This document shows, in pieces, positions 5,937 to 12,165 of a DNA stretch of 34,791 bases (position 1 is the first letter of the stretch; the number at the start of each line of letters is the position of its first letter). The position numbers and the translations under genes are program-made. This stretch comes from a virus, in IMG/VR virus record IMGVR_UViG_3300034072_000829, positions 1-34,791 of that record; one strand, 5' to 3'. Below the pieces are notes generated by a model. It was given only the letters and a program-made list of their open reading frames with translations. It was not told the DNA's origin and ran no database searches.

Positions 5937-6601
5937 GCTTCTTCTCCCGCGGTGATGAGGGTTGCGAGGAAGATGGCCTGATCCTGGCCGCTCATCGACG
6001 AGCCGTAGACCCTCTTAATGTGCGCTGCTTTCATGCGCGCGTCTTCCAGCGTCTTGATCGGATGCGCGATGATTGCTTCGTTCAGATCGTTTTCCAGACC
6101 GGAAAGGCGATCCTGCTCTTTGCCGAGATCATGGAACCCGCTTGATGTGGCCCATGCCTGATAGCGCGCTTCGCGGGCGTCGAACATCGCGAGATAACGC
6201 TCACGATCAGCTTCGATCCTGGCAAAGTGAGGCGCGAAGTTCTGCGCGTTTCCGCAGAAATCTGCGTTCATCTTGAAAGCCCGCGCCTCACAGTCGAAGA
6301 GGTGATTCACAGCATCGCGCGACATTACGAACTGTTGCTTCAGCATGTGCCAGCGGTAACTGTGTGTCAGTTCGGCTTTCTCGATCTTCGCCACAGGCGG
6401 GCGCTCGGGACTTTCCCAAAGAGCCTCCGACAAACCGTCGATGCGATTGGCTTCCGCCGCGACTTCGTTATAAGCGGCGATCAACTCCACCAGCGCCGAC
6501 GGCTCGGTCTGGGCGGTTGTTACGCCCTCGCAGGCCGTGGCGGCTACAGGGAGAGCGGCAGCAGCTACGCCGCCGAGAAAGGTGCGACGGGTCGTTTTCA
6601 T
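5933..6601 (-). CDS. Exported protein with a twin-arginine signal, possibly a lipoprotein
   Basis: The 222-residue protein begins MKTTRRTFLGGVAAAALPVA, a clear twin-arginine signal (TRRTFLG) with a hydrophobic core, followed by ATAC that could serve as a lipobox with Cys24. The mature part is helical and charged, with no catalytic motif I recognise. The signal predicts export in folded form across the inner membrane. An exported protein within the repressor-controlled early operon is unusual; such genes can alter the host envelope, for instance by excluding other phages. It is coupled to both neighbours by four-base overlaps. An upstream in-frame ATG near 6650 would bury the signal and was rejected. 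Confidence 0.72.
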   Translation of the reverse strand: MKTTRRTFLGGVAAAALPVAATACEGVTTAQTEPSALVELIAAYNEVAAEANRIDGLSEALWESPERPPVAKIEKAELTHSYRWHMLKQQFVMSRDAVNHLFDCEARAFKMNADFCGNAQNFAPHFARIEADRERYLAMFDAREARYQAWATSSGFHDLGKEQDRLSGLENDLNEAIIAHPIKTLEDARMKAAHIKRVYGSSMSGQDQAIFLATLITAGEEA

Positions 6602-7050
6602 GCTGAATGCTCCTCAGTAACCGGAATTTTGATGAGGGTGTGGACGCCATCGTGATTGATGGTGATGCGATCGATCGCCAAATCGGGATTATCGCGGATG
6701 ATCTGACCCGCCTGCTGCAGGAGATCGGAAAGCCGTTCCTTCGCCGTCTGGCCTTCGAGGTAAGCGAGCGCGCCCTTCACGAGCGTGGCGCTGACCACGG
6801 AACAGTCGAAGTCCTCGTTCTCCTTGTCAGCAAGACGAAGCGCTGCCATCAAGCCGTCAAAGGATGTAAGCCGGGCCGAGCTCTCGAAAAACGCATTCAT
6901 TGCAGAATGCATCTCGATTTCCTCGGGGCTGTCTTCCAGAGGGCCGTTACGGTTGTTTGCTGCTTCGATCGCTGCGTTGTGGCGCGCAATCATCGCTTCA
7001 AGGGTAACTTCGGGCATGGCTTCGCCAGCGGCCGGAATGGTGTTCGGCAT
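6598..7050 (-). CDS. Hypothetical protein of the leftward early operon
   Basis: This 150-residue acidic protein has a helical first half (LEAMIARHNAAIEAANN, then EMHSAMNAFFESSARL) and a more beta-like end (IDRITINHDGVHTLIKIPV). No family is recognised and no membrane or export signal is seen. GGAGACACC lies shortly upstream of the start on the coding strand. It is separated from the upstream gene by 75 bp holding a perfect 9-bp hairpin and overlaps the next gene by four bases. Confidence 0.7.
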   Translation of the reverse strand: MPNTIPAAGEAMPEVTLEAMIARHNAAIEAANNRNGPLEDSPEEIEMHSAMNAFFESSARLTSFDGLMAALRLADKENEDFDCSVVSATLVKGALAYLEGQTAKERLSDLLQQAGQIIRDNPDLAIDRITINHDGVHTLIKIPVTEEHSA

Positions 7051-7087
7051 GATGGTGTCTCCAAATTGTCAGGTGAATTGGGTGGTC

Positions 7088-7114
7088 GACAGCATCCCCG
7101 AAAGAGATGCTGTC
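7088..7114 (-). other. Intercistronic 9-bp perfect hairpin
   Basis: GACAGCATC at 7088-7096 pairs exactly with GATGCTGTC at 7106-7114 around a 9-nt loop. It lies within the leftward operon, 12 bp past the stop of the 7126-7605 gene. There is no T tract on the coding strand, so partial attenuation, mRNA end protection or processing is more likely than full termination. Confidence 0.6.
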
Positions 7115-7125
7115 CGTATCAGTCG

Positions 7126-7605
7126 TTAAGCTGCTGTCGGCGTGGTGGCGTCCTTGGCGGCCTGCTCAAGGCACTGGCCGAATGTCCAATCTGGATGCTG
7201 ATCCCAATACGGGGCCGCGACCTTTTCAGCCGTTTCCATTTCGAATGCCACTTCACCGATCGCATGTTCCTTTTTGCGCCGGCTCTCGACGGCCTTGCGG
7301 AATTCGAAGCGAGACAGTGAAAGGGTGAGCTTGATCTTCGTGCCCTCGTCATCGACCGACACAGCGCCAGGCAACAAAAGGAAATTGAAGCCGAGCTGCT
7401 TTTCGTCGCGAGCCTTCAGCGCAACCTTGGCAAGGGCATTGGCAGCCTCGCGCAGATCCTTGGTGATCGTGGCCATGCTGGTACGCTTGCGGTCGTCACG
7501 ACTGATCTTGCCGTAAACCGTCGGCGCCAGCGTGCGGGCGTTGAAACCTTCGCCAGACATGGCGGCCTCAACCGTCTTGTTGATGATGTTGGAATATGCG
7601 GTCAT
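7126..7605 (-). CDS. Hypothetical protein of the leftward early operon
   Basis: The start was set at ATG 7605 because AAGGAG lies seven bases upstream and the ATG overlaps the stop of the ParB-like gene (ATGA); an ATG at 7629 is inside that gene and lacks a site. The product has 159 residues. A beta-rich middle (FNFLLLPGAVSVDDEGTKIK) is followed by a long basic helix (EFRKAVESRRKKEHAIGEVA). The first 45 residues, with TAYSNIINKTVEAAMSGEG and YGKISRDDRKRTS, could bind nucleic acid. I do not recognise the family. Confidence 0.72.
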   Translation of the reverse strand: MTAYSNIINKTVEAAMSGEGFNARTLAPTVYGKISRDDRKRTSMATITKDLREAANALAKVALKARDEKQLGFNFLLLPGAVSVDDEGTKIKLTLSLSRFEFRKAVESRRKKEHAIGEVAFEMETAEKVAAPYWDQHPDWTFGQCLEQAAKDATTPTAA

Positions 7606-8633
7606 GCGGATGCTCCTTTGCGCTCCCATGCGCGTGCGAAGTTTTCAAACCATTGTGAGACTGCGAGAAGGGCCAGCACGTCGACGGCGTGGTCGAGTGC
7701 GCGCGGAACGGACGTGGCCATTACGGCCGGATCTGGTAGAGCCTTGACGAGTTCAGTTGCCCGGATGACCTGCATGATGTTTGCGCGGTCCTGCTGAGTA
7801 CCGAAGGCTTTCTGCAGGCTTGCGGCATGCTCAGCCGTAACCGGTTCAGCTGCTGGCATCGCCTGCACTTCGTCGTAAAGTGCCTTGGCGCTGTTGAGCG
7901 CTTCCACGGCCTTCTGAAAGCCGGGATCGTTGGCAAGGTCTTCTTCGGTGATATCGTCATCCGATGTCGGGACGAAATTCGCGCCAACCAAATCGTCCGG
8001 AACATCGGACGAAATCCGTACGATGGCGGACGAATCCGCAACTACCGGGATATCGGCAGTTTCAAAACCTGACTGATGGGCAGGTTTACCTATAGCCGCC
8101 GTGTTCTGCTGATAAGTGGTGCCGTTTCGCTCTACGGTGCGGACAGTCTCTATCTGGCGGAAACCGCCAGATACATCGGCTCGCAACTTGCCGACCATCT
8201 CGTGATGGACGCCAGCCCGCCTGGCAATTTCGCGGTCGCTCCACTTGGACCACTCTGCATCCTGCAAAAGGGTCGACACAGCGCGGCGCTTGTCTTCATT
8301 GGTGCGGCGCAGGCCGTGCGAGGCATTGGCGCCAACACTGAACAGGATTGCATCCCGGCGTGTACCCTGTCGCACATCAGCGATGACGCGCTGCGCGCCG
8401 GTTGCCTTGAGCGCGTGATAGCGGTGAAAGCCATCGGCCAGCCAGTATGCCTTACCATCGTGGAAAAGCACGATTGGGGGGAATACAGCGCCGTTACGCA
8501 TCGCGTCCGCATAATCGGCAACTACAGCTTGATCAACGCTGGCGCGGGACTGTGTGCCGCCGTCTATGCTGATCGAGGCCAGTGCGATGTTGTTCGCTGG
8601 CAGTTTGTCGTTGGGGGCGAACTCGATGACCAT
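7602..8633 (-). CDS. ParB/Srx-fold protein with HTH, possible phage partition or DNA-binding factor
   Basis: The 343-residue protein carries a ParB N-terminal-type domain at about 15-105, with the conserved box LADGFHRYHALKATG (GxHR-like, near 65-80). A helix-turn-helix follows at about 115-152 (KWSDREIARRAGVHHEMVGKLR). The C-terminal half is acidic and low in motifs, unlike the dimer domain of canonical ParB. No ParA-like ATPase gene is in the window. Stand-alone ParB-like proteins occur in phages and plasmids as regulators or CTP-dependent clamps. ATG at 8633 was preferred over GTG at 8636 because GGGAG lies seven bases upstream. Its function here is inference. Confidence 0.8.
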   Translation of the reverse strand: MVIEFAPNDKLPANNIALASISIDGGTQSRASVDQAVVADYADAMRNGAVFPPIVLFHDGKAYWLADGFHRYHALKATGAQRVIADVRQGTRRDAILFSVGANASHGLRRTNEDKRRAVSTLLQDAEWSKWSDREIARRAGVHHEMVGKLRADVSGGFRQIETVRTVERNGTTYQQNTAAIGKPAHQSGFETADIPVVADSSAIVRISSDVPDDLVGANFVPTSDDDITEEDLANDPGFQKAVEALNSAKALYDEVQAMPAAEPVTAEHAASLQKAFGTQQDRANIMQVIRATELVKALPDPAVMATSVPRALDHAVDVLALLAVSQWFENFARAWERKGASA

Positions 8634-9505
8634 CACTTCGCTCCCATAGCCTTGAGAGCGTTGATCACGTTGTCAGCAATCGACTTCGCGTTGAGCGCGA
8701 CCGCCGAGACAGCAAAGCCGTCAGAGCCGCCGATGCCATCGCCAACCTTGTCCAGCGCGTGCAGCAGGTCGTGGATTTCTTCGACTTGCTCAAGGAGTTC
8801 GGCCAGCTTCGGAATGTTCTCTGGGTGAACATTTATCCCGTGGGGAAGATCGATCCGCAGATGCTCCGAGAGCTTCAAGAGGTTGATGCCAGACGGCATA
8901 TTCTCGTTGCGCTCCCACTGGCTGACAGCCTGAACTGTCACTCCCATGAAATCAGCAAGCTCAGCTTGGCCCATATTGAGGGACTTGCGGGCCTGCCTGA
9001 TCTTATTGCCAATCGTCGTTGCTTTCGCTTCGGACACGTCGGCGCATTCGGTCTGTTGGTCAGGCGTTTTCAAACCCAAAAGCAGCCACGCGACACTTGA
9101 CCCGAAGGTATCAGCGTAAATGCGCGCTGATTGTTCGTTGTATTCACGCGTGCCATTTTCATGGTGAATGTAGGTTGATACCGAAACGCCGGCAGCACGA
9201 GCTGCTTCAGATGCGGACGCGAATTCCGCAGCGTTGCGAAGATCGAAAAGCCTCTGTGCTTTCTGCGAGCGCACAAAGCCGGCGTCGGGTTCCCCCACCT
9301 CATCGCTCTCACCAATGAGGTAGGAGACAGAGCAGCCTAAGACTTCAGCGATAGCTGCCAATCCGTCTACGGAAGGTGACTTCGATTTTCCAACAAGGAT
9401 GTCACGGATGTACTGACGACCAAAACCCGTGGCGATTGATGCTCTGCTGACGTTTGTGTTGCAGGCTCCAAGGCGTTCCTGAATGCGTTGAATGAGGACT
9501 GACAA
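8633..9505 (-). CDS. Transcription regulator with three XRE-like HTH modules
   Basis: From a TTG start with GGAG eight bases upstream, the product has 290 residues. Three stretches read as XRE-type domains: about 5-65 (SRASIATGFGRQYIRDILVG through LGCSVSYLIGES), 83-144 (ASEAARAAGVSVSTYIHHENG through FGSSVAWLLLG), and 165-222 (GNKIRQARKSLNMGQAELADFMGVTVQAVSQWE). The tail is helical. An ATG at 9544 is in frame, but it lies inside the operator and would have no ribosome site, so the TTG start is favoured. It is the first gene after the leftward promoter, so it probably acts in the lytic switch or early-gene control. A single chain with three such modules is unusual. Confidence 0.78.
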   Translation of the reverse strand: MSVLIQRIQERLGACNTNVSRASIATGFGRQYIRDILVGKSKSPSVDGLAAIAEVLGCSVSYLIGESDEVGEPDAGFVRSQKAQRLFDLRNAAEFASASEAARAAGVSVSTYIHHENGTREYNEQSARIYADTFGSSVAWLLLGLKTPDQQTECADVSEAKATTIGNKIRQARKSLNMGQAELADFMGVTVQAVSQWERNENMPSGINLLKLSEHLRIDLPHGINVHPENIPKLAELLEQVEEIHDLLHALDKVGDGIGGSDGFAVSAVALNAKSIADNVINALKAMGAK

Positions 9506-9530
9506 TTGACCGCTCCATCGAGTTGATGGA

Positions 9531-9563
9531 GTTATAGTTAACATCAGCGTGTGTTATCGTCAA
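9531..9563 (-). promoter_or_regulatory. Leftward lytic promoter with repressor operator between -35 and -10
   Basis: Read leftward, TTGACG (9563-9558) is followed after 17 bp by TAACTA (9540-9535); TATAAC at 9536-9531 is an alternative -10. Between them lies TAACA-N8-TGTTA (9539-9556), the same inverted repeat as in the rightward control region. A second short repeat, GTGTT/AACAC, overlaps the -35. A repressor bound here would block RNA polymerase directly. The first gene served is the three-HTH regulator. Confidence 0.65.
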
Positions 9564-9575
9564 CACATTGAATTG

Positions 9576-10310
9576 TTATTTTTTAGGCATAGGTAATTTC
9601 GCGACCACGGCACCCATAGCAGGCCATGTGAGCCACCGAAGTAAAATGACCTCTGGTGGATTAAAAGTTCTCACTCGAACGTGTTGCTCGGCGCCCCCTC
9701 GTTCCTCTTTGCTTTTATAGTGCTCGTACCCGACCCAGTTACGAAGAATGCCTGCTGTTCGACCGTCTGAAAGACCGTGAATAAGAAAGACTTCACCCGC
9801 GTAGTCTGCTGAAGCATCGGGGTCCACAATTGCAATCTCTCCCTTACGAAGAGCCGGCGCCATCAGATCGTCTGGCACTATGATGCCGTAAGCCCCTAAA
9901 GCCTCCGCTACCGGATAAGTTCGAGGCAGGAAAAGCGTTGGATTGCTGTCAACGACCCACAGCCCATCCTCGTCAATCATCGAGAAAACGGGGATTTTCT
10001 CGGCATCCCGATAATCTTCCGCGATGTGAGCGCGCACGCCATACCCACCGTTGTATTTGCCCGAAAACCTGATCAAACTCTCTTCTGCTTCTTGAAAGGG
10101 AGACAAGCCGAGCGCTTCACGGATCTCTGGCATATATTTTGATTGCCTCGTTAAACCTCTCTCAAGTCGGTCAATTGTCTGTTGGTTCGTGCCGGCCCTG
10201 GACGCCAGTTCTGCTTGAGAAAGGCCAAGCTTCTCACGAGCAGCCCTGATCTCATCGCCCTTAGCGGACATCATCCGGTCAATTCTGGTTTCTTTCTTTT
10301 CGTCGGTCAT
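9576..10310 (-). CDS. CI-like phage repressor: XRE HTH plus LexA/S24-like domain lacking the Ser/Lys dyad
   Basis: The 244-residue protein has an N-terminal XRE HTH at about 18-75 (GDEIRAAREKLGLSQAELAS, then TNQQTIDRLERG) and a C-terminal S24-like region at about 107-244. The region corresponding to the family's GDSMxP nucleophile motif reads VPDDLMAPALRKGEIAIVD (145-163), with Leu149 in place of Ser. The later lysine position is also not Lys (GRTAGILRNW). The fold seems kept while RecA-stimulated self-cleavage is probably lost. It sits between two divergent lytic promoters with matching operators, so it is the best candidate for the lysogeny repressor. ATG at 10310 is preferred (GGTGGGG upstream); a GTG at 10349 is possible. 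Confidence 0.85.
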   Translation of the reverse strand: MTDEKKETRIDRMMSAKGDEIRAAREKLGLSQAELASRAGTNQQTIDRLERGLTRQSKYMPEIREALGLSPFQEAEESLIRFSGKYNGGYGVRAHIAEDYRDAEKIPVFSMIDEDGLWVVDSNPTLFLPRTYPVAEALGAYGIIVPDDLMAPALRKGEIAIVDPDASADYAGEVFLIHGLSDGRTAGILRNWVGYEHYKSKEERGGAEQHVRVRTFNPPEVILLRWLTWPAMGAVVAKLPMPKK

Positions 10311-10361
10311 TTGCCCCACCATCTTTTGATGGCCCTTAATGACACACACAAATTCATTTGT

Positions 10362-10381
10362 ATAACATCCGAATGTGTTAT
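10362..10381. promoter_or_regulatory. Repressor operator O1
   Basis: ATAACA at 10362-10367 and TGTTAT at 10376-10381 form a perfect inverted repeat with an 8-bp spacer (TCCGAATG). It lies just upstream of the repressor gene on its coding strand, overlapping a possible leftward -10 (TATACA). The spacer shares TCCGA with the neighbouring operator, so this is likely the autoregulation site for the repressor's own promoter. Confidence 0.65.
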
Positions 10382-10386
10382 TTCTC

Positions 10387-10415
10387 TTGAAGGTTAACAG
10401 TCCGACGTGTTAACT
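10387..10415 (+). promoter_or_regulatory. Rightward lytic promoter with operator between -35 and -10
   Basis: TTGAAG (10387-10392) and TTAACT (10410-10415) are 17 bp apart. Between and across them lies GTTAACA-N8-TGTTAAC (10393-10414), a perfect 7-bp inverted repeat. The layout matches the leftward promoter near 9563. Transcription would begin near 10422, only a few bases before the ATG at 10426, so the first gene may be read from a nearly leaderless mRNA. Confidence 0.68.
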
Positions 10416-10425
10416 GTGTCGGGCC

Positions 10426-10662
10426 ATGATAAACACACCCAATCCAAAAGAGATCACGCGGTTGTTAGAAGCCGCAATTTCCATCGCTGGGTCTGAAGCC
10501 AAGCTCGGAAAGCTTGTCGGAAAATCCCAAAACGCTATCTGGGCCGCGAAACGTAAGGGTCGCGTCTCTGCAGAATTGGCAATTTCCATTGATCGAGTGA
10601 CGAAGGGTTTCATCAAGAAGAGTCAGCTTCGCCCTGACCTTTTTGAGGAGGCATTGCCATGA
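10426..10662 (+). CDS. Cro/YdaS-like HTH regulator, first gene of the rightward operon
   Basis: The 78-residue protein contains one HTH: AGSEAKLGKLVGKSQNAIWAA followed by a basic turn (KRKGRVSAELAISIDRVTKG), as in Cro and YdaS-type proteins. It is divergent from the repressor gene and comes directly after the operator-bearing promoter, so it likely turns down the repressor promoter during lytic growth. The leader is very short and no ribosome site is visible, consistent with leaderless translation. Its stop overlaps the next start by four bases. Confidence 0.82.
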   Translation: MINTPNPKEITRLLEAAISIAGSEAKLGKLVGKSQNAIWAAKRKGRVSAELAISIDRVTKGFIKKSQLRPDLFEEALP

Positions 10663-10832
10663 CGGCAACACCTTCGATCACCTCTGCCGCCATTTGGCTT
10701 TCGAACCTCCCCACATGGCCACCGGAACCCGCCCAGGAGTTGGCGACACGGTTCGGCCTTTCCATGCCTCAGGCTCGTGCAGCCGTTGAGGAAGCCCGCA
10801 ATATGAAGATGCTGCGGAGAGCTTTCGGCTGA
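10659..10832 (+). CDS. 57-residue protein of the rightward early operon
   Basis: This short ORF encodes MTATPSITSAAIWLSNLP followed by WPPEPAQELATRFGL and a basic helix (AVEEARNMKMLRRAFG). GAGGAG lies seven bases upstream of the ATG. Its ATG overlaps the previous stop (ATGA) and its TGA overlaps the next ATG by one base, so it fills the gap exactly and is very likely a real gene. The middle (QELATRFGLSMPQARAAVEEAR) reads as a small helix-turn-helix. Function unknown. Confidence 0.72.
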   Translation: MTATPSITSAAIWLSNLPTWPPEPAQELATRFGLSMPQARAAVEEARNMKMLRRAFG

Positions 10833-11689
10833 TGAGCACGACCGCAACAACATGGCTCAAACGGCAGGTCATTCCCGACAGGACGCTTATGGCGATCCTG
10901 AAGGTGCTGTCGCGTTGCGCTGATGATGTTGGCGCCTGCGGCATCACCAGAGAAGAACTTGCCGATCGGCTTGATGTTGCGGAGCGCACAGCCAGACGCG
11001 GGATCACCGCTTTGGAAACTCTCGGCCTCGTGTCCCGAAGCCGCCGGCAGGCGTCAGAACGACGCGGTCGCGCTGCTGATCTCATCAGCCTGAAACTGGA
11101 TCACGACTTCACCCTGACCAAGGAGCAAATCATGGGTGCCAAGCGTATGGGACCAACCGGACAAAATGTCCTGTTAAACATTGGGGACCAACCGGACATT
11201 TTGACCGCTGGTCCCAAAGAAAAAAAATCGCCTGCCCTATATAAAGAACGCGCGCGCAGCGTAATGGTAGAATCTTCACCGTTACATTCTCCATCTTCTC
11301 TCATCGTTTCAAATCACGTTCGGTTTGATCGCGGTCGCTTAAAATGGCGCGCAACGATCACGGCCATGGGCGTCACCATGGACTTGGGCAGGTTCGACAC
11401 GGAAGACGAAGCAAAGGCATATGCGGATCAATCCGAGGCCGATGTTCGCCGCACATCCACCATGAAAGCCGGCACACCGTCGTTTCCGGTTTTCGACCCC
11501 TCAAAAGCAAAACTGGACGCTCCTGCAATCGGTGCGTGGCTGTTTGGCGATGACGACGAGGAAAACGGTGGAAACGGCGCTGGCGAAGCCAGTGCTTTGG
11601 GTCAAGGGACGAAGTTCCTTGCGGGTTTGGGCGGAGCCCATGAACCAACTGAGTATGACGCTGCGCGCGCGGGCGAGGTTCGGCAATGA
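10832..11689 (+). CDS. Winged-helix protein with an AP2-like segment, candidate replication initiator
   Basis: The 285-residue protein has an N-terminal winged helix at about 16-75 (GITREELADRLDVAERTARRGITALETLGLVSR), as in phage O-like replication proteins and DnaD-like initiators. A second module at 163-203 (VRFDRGRLKWRATITA, then DLGRFDTEDEAKAYAD) has the spacing of AP2 DNA-binding domains (basic strand, WRA, LGxFxTxEEA). The middle linker is encoded by DNA carrying direct and inverted repeats next to an A-rich tract, a layout like the lambda origin inside the O gene. Its role as initiator is inference from position, wHTH and these repeats. A transcription regulator is the main alternative. 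Confidence 0.68.
   Translation: MSTTATTWLKRQVIPDRTLMAILKVLSRCADDVGACGITREELADRLDVAERTARRGITALETLGLVSRSRRQASERRGRAADLISLKLDHDFTLTKEQIMGAKRMGPTGQNVLLNIGDQPDILTAGPKEKKSPALYKERARSVMVESSPLHSPSSLIVSNHVRFDRGRLKWRATITAMGVTMDLGRFDTEDEAKAYADQSEADVRRTSTMKAGTPSFPVFDPSKAKLDAPAIGAWLFGDDDEENGGNGAGEASALGQGTKFLAGLGGAHEPTEYDAARAGEVRQ
11149..11250 (+). other. Candidate phage replication origin inside the winged-helix gene
   Basis: GGGACCAACCGGACA occurs at 11149-11163 and again at 11184-11198. The copies are in different reading frames, so the repeat cannot be explained by repeated protein sequence. AAAATGTCC (11163-11171) and GGACATTTT (11194-11202) form a perfect inverted pair. An A-rich tract and CCTATATAAAG follow within about 50 bp. 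Iterons plus an AT-rich stretch within an initiator gene is the lambda-type origin layout. Confidence 0.5.
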
Positions 11690-12165
11690 TCGCTCTCGCC
11701 ACGATCGACAAGCTCGGCAAACTTTTCCCGCGTCTTGCGAGTGACCATGACGGCGAAGTCGTCGCCACAGCACGAGCAATCATTCGCATCCTCGAAAAAT
11801 CCGGCGCCTCACTGCACGACCTTGCCGGCGAGATGCAGCCGAAGGTGAGGGTCGTTGACCGTGTGGTTTACCGAGATCGGCCTGAGCCAAAGAAGCCGAA
11901 GGCGAGGAAGAAGGCTGAACCGCCGCCACCGCCGATGCCCGACCGCGTCAAAGTGGATTGGGAAGTCGTGACGAACTGGGCCCCCCACCTGATCAGCGAA
12001 TGCGACCTCAACGAAAAAGAAACGTCGTTCATCACCCAGGTGCTGGCTTGGGCGAAGCTCTACAAAAACAAGCTCACGCTGACGCCGAGACAGGCGGACT
12101 GGTGGGCGCGAATCCTCATCGAAAATGAAGTCGATGTTGGCGCTCCGGCGGGAGGCGATGAATGA
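11686..12165 (+). CDS. Hypothetical early protein with a basic proline-rich linker
   Basis: The 159-residue protein has an N-terminal helical part (LATIDKLGKLFPRL, ATARAIIRILEKSGASLHDLA), then a basic and proline-rich linker (EPKKPKARKKAEPPPPP, about 67-83), and a C-terminal helical domain rich in Trp (VDWEVVTNWAPHL, WAKLYKNKLTLTPRQADWWARI). The second helix resembles the N-terminal pattern of DUF2786-like proteins, as in the next gene. The Trp-rich end might bind a protein partner or DNA. It overlaps both neighbours by four bases. Confidence 0.7.
   Translation: MIALATIDKLGKLFPRLASDHDGEVVATARAIIRILEKSGASLHDLAGEMQPKVRVVDRVVYRDRPEPKKPKARKKAEPPPPPMPDRVKVDWEVVTNWAPHLISECDLNEKETSFITQVLAWAKLYKNKLTLTPRQADWWARILIENEVDVGAPAGGDE

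Noticed and set aside
9506-9544. ATG at 9544 as the start of the three-HTH gene
   Set aside because: It overlaps the operator and the promoter -10 region and has no ribosome site; the TTG at 9505 has GGAG at suitable spacing.
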